IMG/VR virus record: IMGVR_UViG_3300044716_000204
Location: 1-29,805 of that record
Reading direction: 5' to 3' (one strand)
From: a virus
DNA length: 29,805 nt
Shown here: positions 7,614 to 14,490 of the stretch, in pieces
Position numbering within the stretch: position 1 is the stretch's first letter
Layout: the number at the start of each line of letters is the position of its first letter
Notes under the pieces: generated by a model
What the model saw: the letters and a program-made list of their open reading frames with translations, nothing else
Told to the model about the DNA's origin: nothing
The model's database searches: none
Made by a program: the position numbers and the translations under genes

Positions 7614-9296
7614 TTATACTTGGTCCAAATCAGCGACAAGAATCTTGCCGTAGAATTCAGGACGTACTACCTTCTTGGCATAACGAGTCATCACACCACG
7701 ACGTGGAGTGAAGTTGACTGGATCGTATACCAATGGGGTTTGTACGAGTGGGATGTATGGAGCATACACAGCACCGGTTTCTAGGAAGTTATTTCCACGG
7801 AAACCAACCAAGATGGTGTTTTCTTGCATGTATGGGTTCTTGTAAACTTGGAAGCGACTTGCGAAGCTACCAACACGGCTTACGCCCATTGCGAACTTAG
7901 CAGAATCACCGTCAGTGTTTACAACATATCCTGGGATTGATTCCAAGATGGTTGCTACGTCTGGTCCACAAACCAAGAAGTTTGCACCACCACGTAGAGT
8001 CAATTGGTGAATCTTGTTAGAGACCTTTTGGATCTTGTTACCAAGAGTTTGGAACCAGGTTGACTTTACATATGCGGTACGATTGGCTGTGTCAGTCGTA
8101 CGACCGAATGTTACAGAACCGTTGCTGTTGACGGTCTTGTTAACGAATTCGGTTCCGATAGCAACACTCCAAGCTTCAGTGGTTACGCCAGGAGCAGCAT
8201 TGATCAACATGTCAAGGATTTCGAGATCGATTTCCATTGAAACGTATTCACTCAAGAGAGCAGTCAATTCTGCTTCAGCGTCAATGCTGTGGTAAGCATT
8301 CAAGTCTTGAGCAAGTTCTGGGGTCCAGACTGCCTTCAACTTACGAGTCTTAGCAACGATTGGTTCGCTCTTGAGTTCCAAGTTAACTTCTGGAATACCG
8401 ATGTCGGCAGACAATCCAGATGAACCAGCACCGGCAGTGGTGAACGTATCTTCAAAGTCACCACGGGTTGAATCCGTTGGTTGCTTATCATAGAATACGG
8501 TTGATGCCATAGTTGCGGCAGAGGTCGATCCGGTGAACACGAATACAATCTTGTAGTTAGGAGTAGCATATGTTCCTGTGTTAATTACCTTGGTAAATTC
8601 GTTCAACAAGTTACCAGCAGAAACACTTGATCCAGTCAATACGAATGAACGTACTGCATTCAAATCAACACTTGCACTCAATGGGTTAGAAGTCAAATCA
8701 ACAGTGAAGGTTTGACCACTGAACGTCTTTGTGCTTGAAGTGAAGTTTGAATCCCAATTTACGTCGTTTGCACTTGCGGTAGCAACTGCAGCGGCTGGGA
8801 ACCACAAACTGGATGGCTTGGAGGTATATCCATAACGGCCAGCACCATACAAACCGTTTACTGCATCATCGGTTGAACCGAGCTTGCTGTTTGTATAATT
8901 ACCACCGAACAATGAACCACTATAGTCATTGTTTGCAGCGGTTGGAATATTGGTTCCATACTTGAAGTCAAGATAGAAGATAAGACCGCTTGGGAGATTC
9001 ATTGGTTGAACCGAGACGAATTCCTTTGCACTGATTTCAGCAAATACACGGCGAACCAATGGAAGAGCTACGCCAGCCCATTGTTCACTGTTTGCTGAAG
9101 TACCAGTTGCGGTAGCTTCATCAAGAAGTTGCTTTGCTTGGTTTTCCAAAAGAATGGACATGTTTGCCTTGTCAACGCCTTGAAGGCCTTCAAGCAAGCC
9201 AGTCTTGTCCCACTTTTGTTGCAATCCACGCGTTTCCGTCATCAAACGGGCTTGTGGATTCATGTTGTTAGTCAATAGACTTTTAATATCACTCAT
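7614..9296 (-). CDS. gp23: Major capsid protein, gp23-like
   Basis: Protein of 560 residues (T4 gp23: 521), forming the hexamers of the head shell. The segment VQPMNLPSGLIFYLDFKYG is close to the T4 VQPMNSPTGQVFALRAVYG, and the C-terminal NPYMQENTILVGFRGNNFLE and YAPYIPLVQTPLVYDPVNFT are hallmarks of the family. The propeptide end is visible: QLLDE60|ATATG fits the gp21 site (L/I)xE|(A/G/S) at the place where T4 gp23 is cut after E65. A Ser/Thr/Ala-rich insertion lies between about residues 95 and 290. Many C- and G-ending codons set it apart from its AT-rich neighbours, as expected of a very highly expressed gene. It follows the scaffold gene by 49 nt, and a terminator follows. No close Shine-Dalgarno site. 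Confidence 0.95.
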   Translation of the reverse strand: MSDIKSLLTNNMNPQARLMTETRGLQQKWDKTGLLEGLQGVDKANMSILLENQAKQLLDEATATGTSANSEQWAGVALPLVRRVFAEISAKEFVSVQPMNLPSGLIFYLDFKYGTNIPTAANNDYSGSLFGGNYTNSKLGSTDDAVNGLYGAGRYGYTSKPSSLWFPAAAVATASANDVNWDSNFTSSTKTFSGQTFTVDLTSNPLSASVDLNAVRSFVLTGSSVSAGNLLNEFTKVINTGTYATPNYKIVFVFTGSTSAATMASTVFYDKQPTDSTRGDFEDTFTTAGAGSSGLSADIGIPEVNLELKSEPIVAKTRKLKAVWTPELAQDLNAYHSIDAEAELTALLSEYVSMEIDLEILDMLINAAPGVTTEAWSVAIGTEFVNKTVNSNGSVTFGRTTDTANRTAYVKSTWFQTLGNKIQKVSNKIHQLTLRGGANFLVCGPDVATILESIPGYVVNTDGDSAKFAMGVSRVGSFASRFQVYKNPYMQENTILVGFRGNNFLETGAVYAPYIPLVQTPLVYDPVNFTPRRGVMTRYAKKVVRPEFYGKILVADLDQV

Positions 9297-9345
9297 ATAA
9301 TTTCTGTTTTTAGTTGTTTTGTTTTAAATACTCACCTTGGTTAAA

Positions 9346-10353
9346 TTACTTCTTGATTCCGGCGAGCTTTTGGAATCTTGAAGCCATCACGTTGCTGTTT
9401 TCAACAATAACTTCCTTTGCAGGAGCGGTTGAAGCAACTGGTTTACTTGCCAAACCTTCGGTGATAGTCTTTGCAGTTGTATTTGTCTTCTTGACAACTG
9501 ATCCACCGGAACTATATGATTCGGACAAAATTGCATAACTCAACTTGACTTCGCGGATGGACTTAGCCAAGTCGAATGTTTCAACGACCTTGGTCTTTTG
9601 TTCCTTGGTCAAGCTGAAAGTATTGAACAACTTGTTGGTATAAAGCAACTTACTGTTCAACAAATTGATTTCGCTCAATTGATTGCGAAGATATTCTACA
9701 ACCTTGTAAGCTTCTTGCAATTCAGCATAGACAGCCTCATCGGTCTTTTCTTTTTCATCACCCTTTTCTTCTTCGCCTTCTTCCTTACCTTCTTCAATTT
9801 CTCCTTCTTCAAGAGAAGCAAGAAGTTCGTTCAAATCGATTTCTTCGTCCATTTCTTCACCAACTTGAGCTTCTGGTTCTTGAGCAACTGGAGATTCTGG
9901 GGCAGGAGCGGCTGGTGCGACTGGTGCTTCTGGAGCAGCAGCGACTGGTGCTTCTGGGGATGGTGCAACTGGAGCAGCAGCAACTGGTTCAGTTTGTGCT
10001 TGTCCTTCTTCTTCCAATTCAGCTTCCAATTCTTTCAAAATTTCATCAATTTCTTCATTGGTTACTGTTTCTTCCGCACCTTCTTCTTCTAGAGAAACAA
10101 CCTTTGGTCCACCTTGATGGTCTTGGTGAGTTACGGCACCTTTGTCTGGAGCATGTGATGCACCAACACCACCGGAACCAATTTCAGAAGAACTTACAGC
10201 TTCATCAGCTGCGATTTCTTGTTTTAGTTTTTCTGCCAACATTGCTTCGGCCTTAGTATTGAAGGCTTCTTCCAATGCGGCTTTTGCATTTGCAAGTGCA
10301 GTGGCACGCACTGCCTTTGCGTCAGCAATAGCTTCTTTTAATAGATTTGACAT
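9346..10353 (-). CDS. gp22: Prohead core scaffold protein, gp22-like
   Basis: Protein of 335 residues (T4 gp22: 269). It has the expected makeup of a scaffold that fills the prohead and is later digested: an Ala-rich N-terminal helix, a long Glu-rich middle with Pro/Ala repeats (APVAPSPEAPVAAAPEAPV), a second acidic run (EEGEIEEGKEEGEEEKG), and a helical C-terminal domain with YKVVEYLRNQLSEINLLNSK and LLYTNKLFNTFSLTKEQKTK, typical of gp22 homologues in marine T4-like phages. MSNLLKE|A near the start fits a gp21 site. It lies directly before gp23 as in T4. Its likely promoter motif is about 91 nt upstream, leaving a leader with two hairpins. Confidence 0.9.
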   Translation of the reverse strand: MSNLLKEAIADAKAVRATALANAKAALEEAFNTKAEAMLAEKLKQEIAADEAVSSSEIGSGGVGASHAPDKGAVTHQDHQGGPKVVSLEEEGAEETVTNEEIDEILKELEAELEEEGQAQTEPVAAAPVAPSPEAPVAAAPEAPVAPAAPAPESPVAQEPEAQVGEEMDEEIDLNELLASLEEGEIEEGKEEGEEEKGDEKEKTDEAVYAELQEAYKVVEYLRNQLSEINLLNSKLLYTNKLFNTFSLTKEQKTKVVETFDLAKSIREVKLSYAILSESYSSGGSVVKKTNTTAKTITEGLASKPVASTAPAKEVIVENSNVMASRFQKLAGIKK

Positions 10354-10444
10354 AATGTTTTATTGATTTTTCTGAAGTTATTGAGGATAAACTTCAATAC
10401 GATTTAATTTATTTTGAGCGGCAAAGAAAAGCCGTAATATAAAA

Positions 10445-10452
10445 TATAAATA
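10445..10452 (-). promoter_or_regulatory. TATTTATA motif, candidate promoter for scaffold-capsid unit
   Basis: Sense-strand TATTTATA for the leftward genes, 91 nt before the gp22 ATG. On the plus strand the same bases read TATAAATA, the T4 late-promoter octamer, so activity in the rightward direction cannot be excluded. Confidence 0.35.
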
Positions 10453-10486
10453 TGAATAAAAAAATGAAAATAGCAAAAAAATTAGA

Positions 10487-10494
10487 TATTTATA
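10487..10494 (+). promoter_or_regulatory. TATTTATA motif upstream of plus-strand gene
   Basis: Exact TATTTATA in the plus sense, 5 nt before the ATG at 10500. It is in the same orientation to its gene as on the minus strand, which shows that the motif follows gene direction and not DNA strand. Confidence 0.45.
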
Positions 10495-10499
10495 ACATT

Positions 10500-11117
10500 A
10501 TGCCATATAAAATTAAAGGAAATTGTATCTACAAAAAAGACACCGGCAAAAAAGTTGGATGTTCTGATGATGTTGAAAAGTATCGTAAAGCACTCCTAGC
10601 TAATGTGCCAGATGCAAAAAAAGAACAGATCCGTTCCAAATTTAAAAATATTCTCCGTGAAATAATAAAAAAAGACAAAGTTATAAAAGAAGGAACAGAT
10701 AATAAAAAAGATAACGTTTCTTTAGAAAGTCAACTGTTGGCAAATAAAGGATTAGACTTTACTAAGGAAGAAATTGAAAAAGTAAAAGAAATTATTAAAC
10801 CAATTCGTCCTGATTTAGAAACGCCAGTTGGAAGAGGTCAAGAATTAAGTTTTCAAAAAGAAAAGAATCCAAACAATCTTTATTACGTAATTAAAAAATT
10901 AGTAAATAATAGTGATAGTAGTAAAGAATCGATCAAGTATGGTGTATGGTATGTTGCATATTCAAATGAAGATGACTTAAAAAACCAAACCACTGTTTAT
11001 TACAGATTATCTGATGCAGTAAATCAGAAAAAAGATAGTGGAGAACCAAATACTATAGAAATGTTAGGTAAATTAGGGGATTTAATAACCGCAGCCGTTA
11101 ACACAGTAAATATATGA
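10500..11117 (+). CDS. Unknown plus-strand phage protein with MPYKIKG-type N-terminus
   Basis: Product of 205 residues from the ATG at 10500; an in-frame ATG at 10452 would add 16 residues, but the family usually starts MPYKIKGNCIYKKDTGKKVG and a TATTTATA motif sits 5 nt before the later ATG. The N-terminal 40 residues, with a Cys pair and Lys-rich loops, are a short motif found in several T4-like phage proteins. A Lys-rich helix follows (KFKNILREIIKKDKVIKEG), then a C-terminal domain with NLYYVIKKLVNN and YGVWYVAYSNEDDLKNQ. I cannot give a function. It overlaps the next gene by 4 nt (ATGA), so the two are translated together, opposite to all neighbours. Confidence 0.7.
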   Translation: MPYKIKGNCIYKKDTGKKVGCSDDVEKYRKALLANVPDAKKEQIRSKFKNILREIIKKDKVIKEGTDNKKDNVSLESQLLANKGLDFTKEEIEKVKEIIKPIRPDLETPVGRGQELSFQKEKNPNNLYYVIKKLVNNSDSSKESIKYGVWYVAYSNEDDLKNQTTVYYRLSDAVNQKKDSGEPNTIEMLGKLGDLITAAVNTVNI

Positions 11118-11446
11118 CACATTTAACATCATTAATAAAAAAAGAATCTCATAGTTCTGAAGATGGGTATAGAGTTGATGATATAGATCATCCAAATGGA
11201 TGGAACTGGAAAGAGTTGGATATGTTATTTGGCATGGGATTTGAACCTGAAGGTGAAACTCGTTTAACATTTAAAGATAAAACGCAAACTCATCATATCG
11301 ATAACACTCCAAAAGAACAATTAAAAGTAACCGTTTACAAAAACAAAGATGGATATTGGTTGATTGTAAATGAAAGAAAACATGTGTTCAAAACATTTAT
11401 AAAAATGATGGAATTTATAGATGATATGGGATCGATGCCTGTATAA
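11114..11446 (+). CDS. Small unknown protein, second gene of the plus-strand pair
   Basis: Protein of 110 residues, starting within the stop region of the preceding gene (ATGA overlap). It has an acidic, His- and Trp-containing N-terminal half (DDIDHPNGWNWKELDMLFGM) and a compact strand-rich C-terminal half (LKVTVYKNKDGYWLIVNERK) followed by a helix. No membrane segment, signal peptide or catalytic motif is apparent and I do not recognise the family. A strong terminator begins 5-9 nt after its stop codon. Confidence 0.65.
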   Translation: MTHLTSLIKKESHSSEDGYRVDDIDHPNGWNWKELDMLFGMGFEPEGETRLTFKDKTQTHHIDNTPKEQLKVTVYKNKDGYWLIVNERKHVFKTFIKMMEFIDDMGSMPV

Positions 11447-11450
11447 AAAG

Positions 11451-11480
11451 AAAACCCACCAATTTCTTGGTGGGTTTTTT
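11451..11480. terminator. Bidirectional intrinsic terminator between convergent genes
   Basis: Perfect 8-bp stem CCCACCAA (11455-11462) and TTGGTGGG (11467-11474) with a TTTC loop, flanked by AAAA on the left and TTTTTT on the right. It therefore works for the plus-strand pair ending at 11446 and for the minus gene ending at 11499. Confidence 0.92.
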
Positions 11481-11498
11481 ATTGCGTTTAACTGAACC

Positions 11499-11906
11499 TT
11501 ATTTAGGTTCCAGATCTTTAATTTCAAAATACTTTTCAAGTATACCACCGACATCTTCATATAATGAAGTCATATGAACATTCTTTTCGTGAGCTTCTTT
11601 TGCAAGCTTCTTAAATGTATCAGCGTGCTTTTTGATTTCAGAAAAATGACGTTTTGCAACATTTGCTTGAGTCCAGTCATCACATTCATTTACAACATAG
11701 GTTTCTGCATATTCTGCAATCTTCTTCAATGTATCGGCAACTTCAATTACTTTGCCATATTCTTGAAGAGACTTACCATATTCATTGTAGTTGTGAACTA
11801 AGTCTGCAAGTGATTTCTTTTCTTCTTTTGTCAACTTACGAGGAGCGTCTTCGTTAGTTGGAAGAGGGTTTACTGATGATTCTACAAGATTCTTTAATTT
11901 AATCAT
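11499..11906 (-). CDS. Small helical protein with capsid-targeting-like N-terminus
   Basis: Protein of 135 residues, almost entirely helical by composition (Lys/Glu/Ala-rich heptads such as VADTLKKIAEYAETYV). The start MIKLKNLVE|SSVNP fits a prohead-protease site, (L/I)xE|S, nine residues from the N-terminus. It lies directly downstream of the prohead protease gene, in the place where T4-like genomes carry core or internal head proteins. I infer a prohead core or internal protein; the family is not one I can name. A TATTTATA motif lies 4 nt before the ATG. Confidence 0.7.
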   Translation of the reverse strand: MIKLKNLVESSVNPLPTNEDAPRKLTKEEKKSLADLVHNYNEYGKSLQEYGKVIEVADTLKKIAEYAETYVVNECDDWTQANVAKRHFSEIKKHADTFKKLAKEAHEKNVHMTSLYEDVGGILEKYFEIKDLEPK

Positions 11907-11910
11907 ATAT

Positions 11911-11918
11911 TATAAATA
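11911..11918 (-). promoter_or_regulatory. TATTTATA motif upstream of helical head-region protein
   Basis: Exact sense TATTTATA, 4 nt before the ATG at 11906, in the 30-nt gap behind the prohead protease gene. Confidence 0.45.
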
Positions 11919-11936
11919 TGTTTTGTGTATTTAAAA

Positions 11937-12557
11937 TTATTTAATTTCGCCTAAAATATCACGAATAATATTTTCGACCTTTTCCCACTTATTTGTTTCT
12001 GGATTTTTGACAACTCCTTCTTGAAGACTAACTTGTTCTTCTGGATACAAAAATGCTCCTCTTGTTGAAGGATTGCTAACGAAGTCAAATGCAATTAATT
12101 CAAAATCATCTTGAACTTCATCCGCAGATTCACGGACGTTTTTACGAACGCTTCCCATACCTCTAGAACTAATACCTAATCTAATACCAGATGCAAATAA
12201 TTCTTTTAGAATGTTACCGCTTGGTGTTGGCAATACTTCAACTTCACCTACCAAATCGTCACCATCCCAATACATCTTTGTTACATTATGACTTACATTC
12301 TTCAGATTAACAACGGATGATTCTGGATGATCAAGTTCACCAAGAGCACGACGTTCTTTTATGAAATTTTGTTCATATTTTTGAGATTCTCTTTCTAGAA
12401 TTTCTTTTGGATAAATACGTCCATTTTGGTTCTTTGCATTTGCACGTTGAAGAACTCCTTTTACCAAAAAGGCACCGTTAGATTTCATAGCCTCACTGAT
12501 AACTTCACGGCTAATCTCAAAGGACATGCAGTCCATTATTAATTTTCTTTCGTTCAT
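11937..12557 (-). CDS. gp21: Prohead core protease, gp21-like
   Basis: Protein of 206 residues (T4 gp21: 212), the serine protease that trims scaffold, capsid and internal proteins during head maturation. The two key motifs are intact: RRALGELDHPESSVVNL with His77, parallel to ALGELNHP in T4, and RLGISSRGMGSV with Ser130/131, parallel to GVSSRGLGS. An acidic residue in ELIAFDFVSNPS could complete the triad. SLQE|GVV near residue 180 fits its own (L/I)xE|G specificity and could be a self-cleavage site. A Shine-Dalgarno-like AAAGGAA lies 6 nt before the ATG, overlapping the end of the upstream gene. Confidence 0.93.
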   Translation of the reverse strand: MNERKLIMDCMSFEISREVISEAMKSNGAFLVKGVLQRANAKNQNGRIYPKEILERESQKYEQNFIKERRALGELDHPESSVVNLKNVSHNVTKMYWDGDDLVGEVEVLPTPSGNILKELFASGIRLGISSRGMGSVRKNVRESADEVQDDFELIAFDFVSNPSTRGAFLYPEEQVSLQEGVVKNPETNKWEKVENIIRDILGEIK

Positions 12558-12558
12558 A

Positions 12559-13122
12559 TTAAATTCCTTTAGTTGCTACATTTTGAGTTGGTGCTGGAAC
12601 GGGAACAACAGGAGAAGCATCTTTCTTTTTTGATGGAACTGAAGCGGCCCCAAGTTTCTTAATAATATAAGGAGGCTTGATGAAATACTCACTTTCCTTC
12701 TGTTTGTTTGGTTCACGACCTTTAATCACAACTACATAATTTTCATAATAGAAATCTATACTTACACTATCAACGTTCACAACATATTCTTTTTCGGGTT
12801 GACCATATCCCTTCGATGCTTGGAATTGAATTTTTTGATTTGCAATCTGACTCAAAATTTTATCTCTAAATTCATTCTTGATAGCTTCAGTTGCTTGTGA
12901 CAATTTATTTTGGAAAACTTCAAGATCAAACTTTAAATTATAACTATTACCTTGTTGATCTTTGGATTGAGGTGCGGTTGGTGCAGAATCAGATGCTGGA
13001 GCCGGTTGTTTTGGGCTTGGTGTTTGCGGTTTGGCATCAGTTTGTGATAATGCAGGTGCAGCAGGTTGAGCTGCAACTTTTGGTTCATCGGCTTCCAATA
13101 TTTTTTTTAAAAAAATAGGCAT
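12559..13122 (-). CDS. Unknown head-region protein with Pro/Ala linker and protease-site N-terminus
   Basis: Protein of 187 residues. MPIFLKKILE|ADEPK carries a textbook gp21-type site ten residues in. A Pro/Ala/Gln-rich linker follows (about residues 15-58), then a folded region with YNLKFDLEVFQNKLSQA, KEYVVNVDSVSIDFYYENYV and EYFIKPPYIIKKLG, and a second Pro-rich tail. The layout (cleavable N-terminal peptide, low-complexity linker, small domain) fits a prohead core or packaged protein. It sits one nucleotide before the protease gene and one after the next unknown gene. No named family recognised. Confidence 0.65.
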   Translation of the reverse strand: MPIFLKKILEADEPKVAAQPAAPALSQTDAKPQTPSPKQPAPASDSAPTAPQSKDQQGNSYNLKFDLEVFQNKLSQATEAIKNEFRDKILSQIANQKIQFQASKGYGQPEKEYVVNVDSVSIDFYYENYVVVIKGREPNKQKESEYFIKPPYIIKKLGAASVPSKKKDASPVVPVPAPTQNVATKGI

Positions 13123-13123
13123 A

Positions 13124-13552
13124 TTACTTTTTTAATTCTTTATTTGCAAGAGCAAGTAATTTAGCATAATGACGTGCATCATCTTTATGACCAAGTGATG
13201 ATGCGACATTTTGTCTTCTAGCTAAAACTGCGGCATCAGCTTTTGTAATTCCTGGTTTATTTGGATCTTTAACAACGTCTGGAGTTTTTTCTTGTCCAAC
13301 AGCAACAACTTTTGGTTTAGGTGCAGGATCGGCTTTCTTTTTACCTTGATCCTTACCTTCTTCTTTTACCATTTCATATCCAGTAGCAGCAGTAGCAGCA
13401 CGTTCATTTCCTTTGCCTGATTTTGCAAACGCATATGGAGTCATTGCCCCAGCAATACCTGGTGTGCCGGTTCCTTCTTCCATTTCTTTACGTATAAGTT
13501 CTTTAATTTTTTGTTTTAAAGCACCGATTAAAATTTTCTTTTTCTCGTCCAT
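13124..13552 (-). CDS. Small basic Lys/Ala-rich protein, possible prohead core component
   Basis: Protein of 142 residues, beginning with an amphipathic charged helix (KKKILIGALKQKIKELIRKE), then a Gly/Ala/Thr-rich segment, a Lys/Pro linker and a C-terminal helix (KDDARHYAKLLALANKELKK). By position between portal and prohead protease it corresponds to the T4 gp67/gp68 region, which encodes small charged core proteins, but no sequence match can be claimed. It is packed between its neighbours with 1-nt gaps, so it depends on their transcript. Confidence 0.6.
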   Translation of the reverse strand: MDEKKKILIGALKQKIKELIRKEMEEGTGTPGIAGAMTPYAFAKSGKGNERAATAATGYEMVKEEGKDQGKKKADPAPKPKVVAVGQEKTPDVVKDPNKPGITKADAAVLARRQNVASSLGHKDDARHYAKLLALANKELKK

Positions 13553-13553
13553 A

Positions 13554-14423
13554 TTATTGAATTTGGTTTTTAAGTTCCTTAATAAGTTCGTATGAAAGTA
13601 ACAACACAGTAATTTGGTTGTCTTTCAAAGATTTCTTACAATTGATAGATTCTAGTTGCTTTGTGACTTCGTTTATTTTTATTTTCAATACATTGTCAGT
13701 AATTTTTTCCAATAAATCAGACAAAGATTCTTTGATGACATTAATTTCTTTTTCTACAAATTCGTTCAATGAATTTGTGTTGCTAATGTTATTAATATAT
13801 TCCTTGAGAAGTCTCTTTTGATTGTTATCCAAGTCTTTATATTTTTCATTTAACGAATCTACCAACAATTTATAACTCAACAATCTAATATCTTCGTTTT
13901 GTTGTTTATAAAAATTTACCAAATCATCATCAGATTCGGAGATTAAATTCTTTTTACCGCACAAGTTTTCGGTGACGGTATTTCTGGATTGTATCAATTC
14001 TTTAACTTCAAACTTAGAAGCAGAAATGACATGGTTTTCAAAAATTTTATAAATTGAGGCATGTATTTTATAATTTTTGATGCTTGACTTTAACAAATCG
14101 TCGATTGGATAATTCTCTTTTATTTCTTTGATTAAACTATACTTTTGTTCCGTCAATTTTTTTGAATCTAATTTTTCACGTTGCTTTAAAATAACATTTA
14201 TGTATTTTTCGGCGTGTAATTCGTCTTTTGCTTTTTCGTTCAAAAGAAAATTATAAAGTTGCCATTCTTTTCCTAATTCTTTGCTCTCGGTGAAATATTT
14301 AAATAATAGATCCTTGGCAGAAGATTCGTCCTTGCCTGCCAAAATATCAGCTGTCACTTGACGAGTCAGTAATTCAAATAATATTCCTGTGTTTTTAAAC
14401 TTGGAATGTTTAGCTTTTTGCAT
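13554..14423 (-). CDS. Conserved helical protein between portal and prohead genes
   Basis: Protein of 289 residues, Lys/Glu/Leu/Asn-rich and predicted largely helical. The N-terminus QKAKHSKFKNTGILFELLTR followed by QVTADIL is a pattern I recognise from uncharacterised proteins next to the portal gene of T4-like marine phages. No enzyme motif or membrane segment is visible. Its place immediately after the portal gene and before the core genes suggests a role in prohead initiation or head assembly, which is inference. A TATTTATA motif lies 22 nt before the ATG. Confidence 0.65.
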   Translation of the reverse strand: MQKAKHSKFKNTGILFELLTRQVTADILAGKDESSAKDLLFKYFTESKELGKEWQLYNFLLNEKAKDELHAEKYINVILKQREKLDSKKLTEQKYSLIKEIKENYPIDDLLKSSIKNYKIHASIYKIFENHVISASKFEVKELIQSRNTVTENLCGKKNLISESDDDLVNFYKQQNEDIRLLSYKLLVDSLNEKYKDLDNNQKRLLKEYINNISNTNSLNEFVEKEINVIKESLSDLLEKITDNVLKIKINEVTKQLESINCKKSLKDNQITVLLLSYELIKELKNQIQ

Positions 14424-14445
14424 ATATTAAAATAATGTCTCAGTT

Positions 14446-14453
14446 TATAAATA
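14446..14453 (-). promoter_or_regulatory. TATTTATA motif between portal and downstream head genes
   Basis: Exact sense TATTTATA, 22 nt before the ATG at 14423 and 37 nt past the portal stop codon, in a 67-nt gap that otherwise shows no signal. Confidence 0.4.
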
Positions 14454-14490
14454 TAATAAAATCTAGATAAAATTCATTTAATTGTAATAT

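Larger units (their letters stand above)
10354..10499. other. Divergent intergenic region between scaffold and plus-strand gene pair
   Basis: This is the longest gene-free stretch inside the window. It holds two short hairpins, TGAAGTT/AACTTCA (10373-10379 with 10390-10396) and CGGC/GCCG (10419-10422 with 10431-10434), and two oppositely directed TATTTATA octamers (10445-10452 on minus, 10487-10494 on plus). The hairpins would lie in the 5' leader of the scaffold mRNA. A frame with an ATG at 10452 crosses it, but the better start of the plus gene is at 10500. Confidence 0.6.

Noticed and set aside
9598-10092. Plus-strand frame rich in Phe and Trp that looks like a membrane protein
   Set aside because: It is antisense to the Glu/Pro/Ala-rich scaffold gene; GAA and GAG codons read backwards give Phe and Leu.
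10452-10499. Earlier ATG for the plus-strand gene
   Set aside because: The 16 extra residues are low-complexity Lys-rich, whereas the ATG at 10500 gives the familiar MPYKIKG start and has a TATTTATA motif 5 nt upstream.
11494-11510. Hairpin GAACCT/AGGTTC as an extra terminator
   Set aside because: It lies across the stop codon without a T tract, and the strong bidirectional terminator at 11451-11480 already explains the end of transcription.
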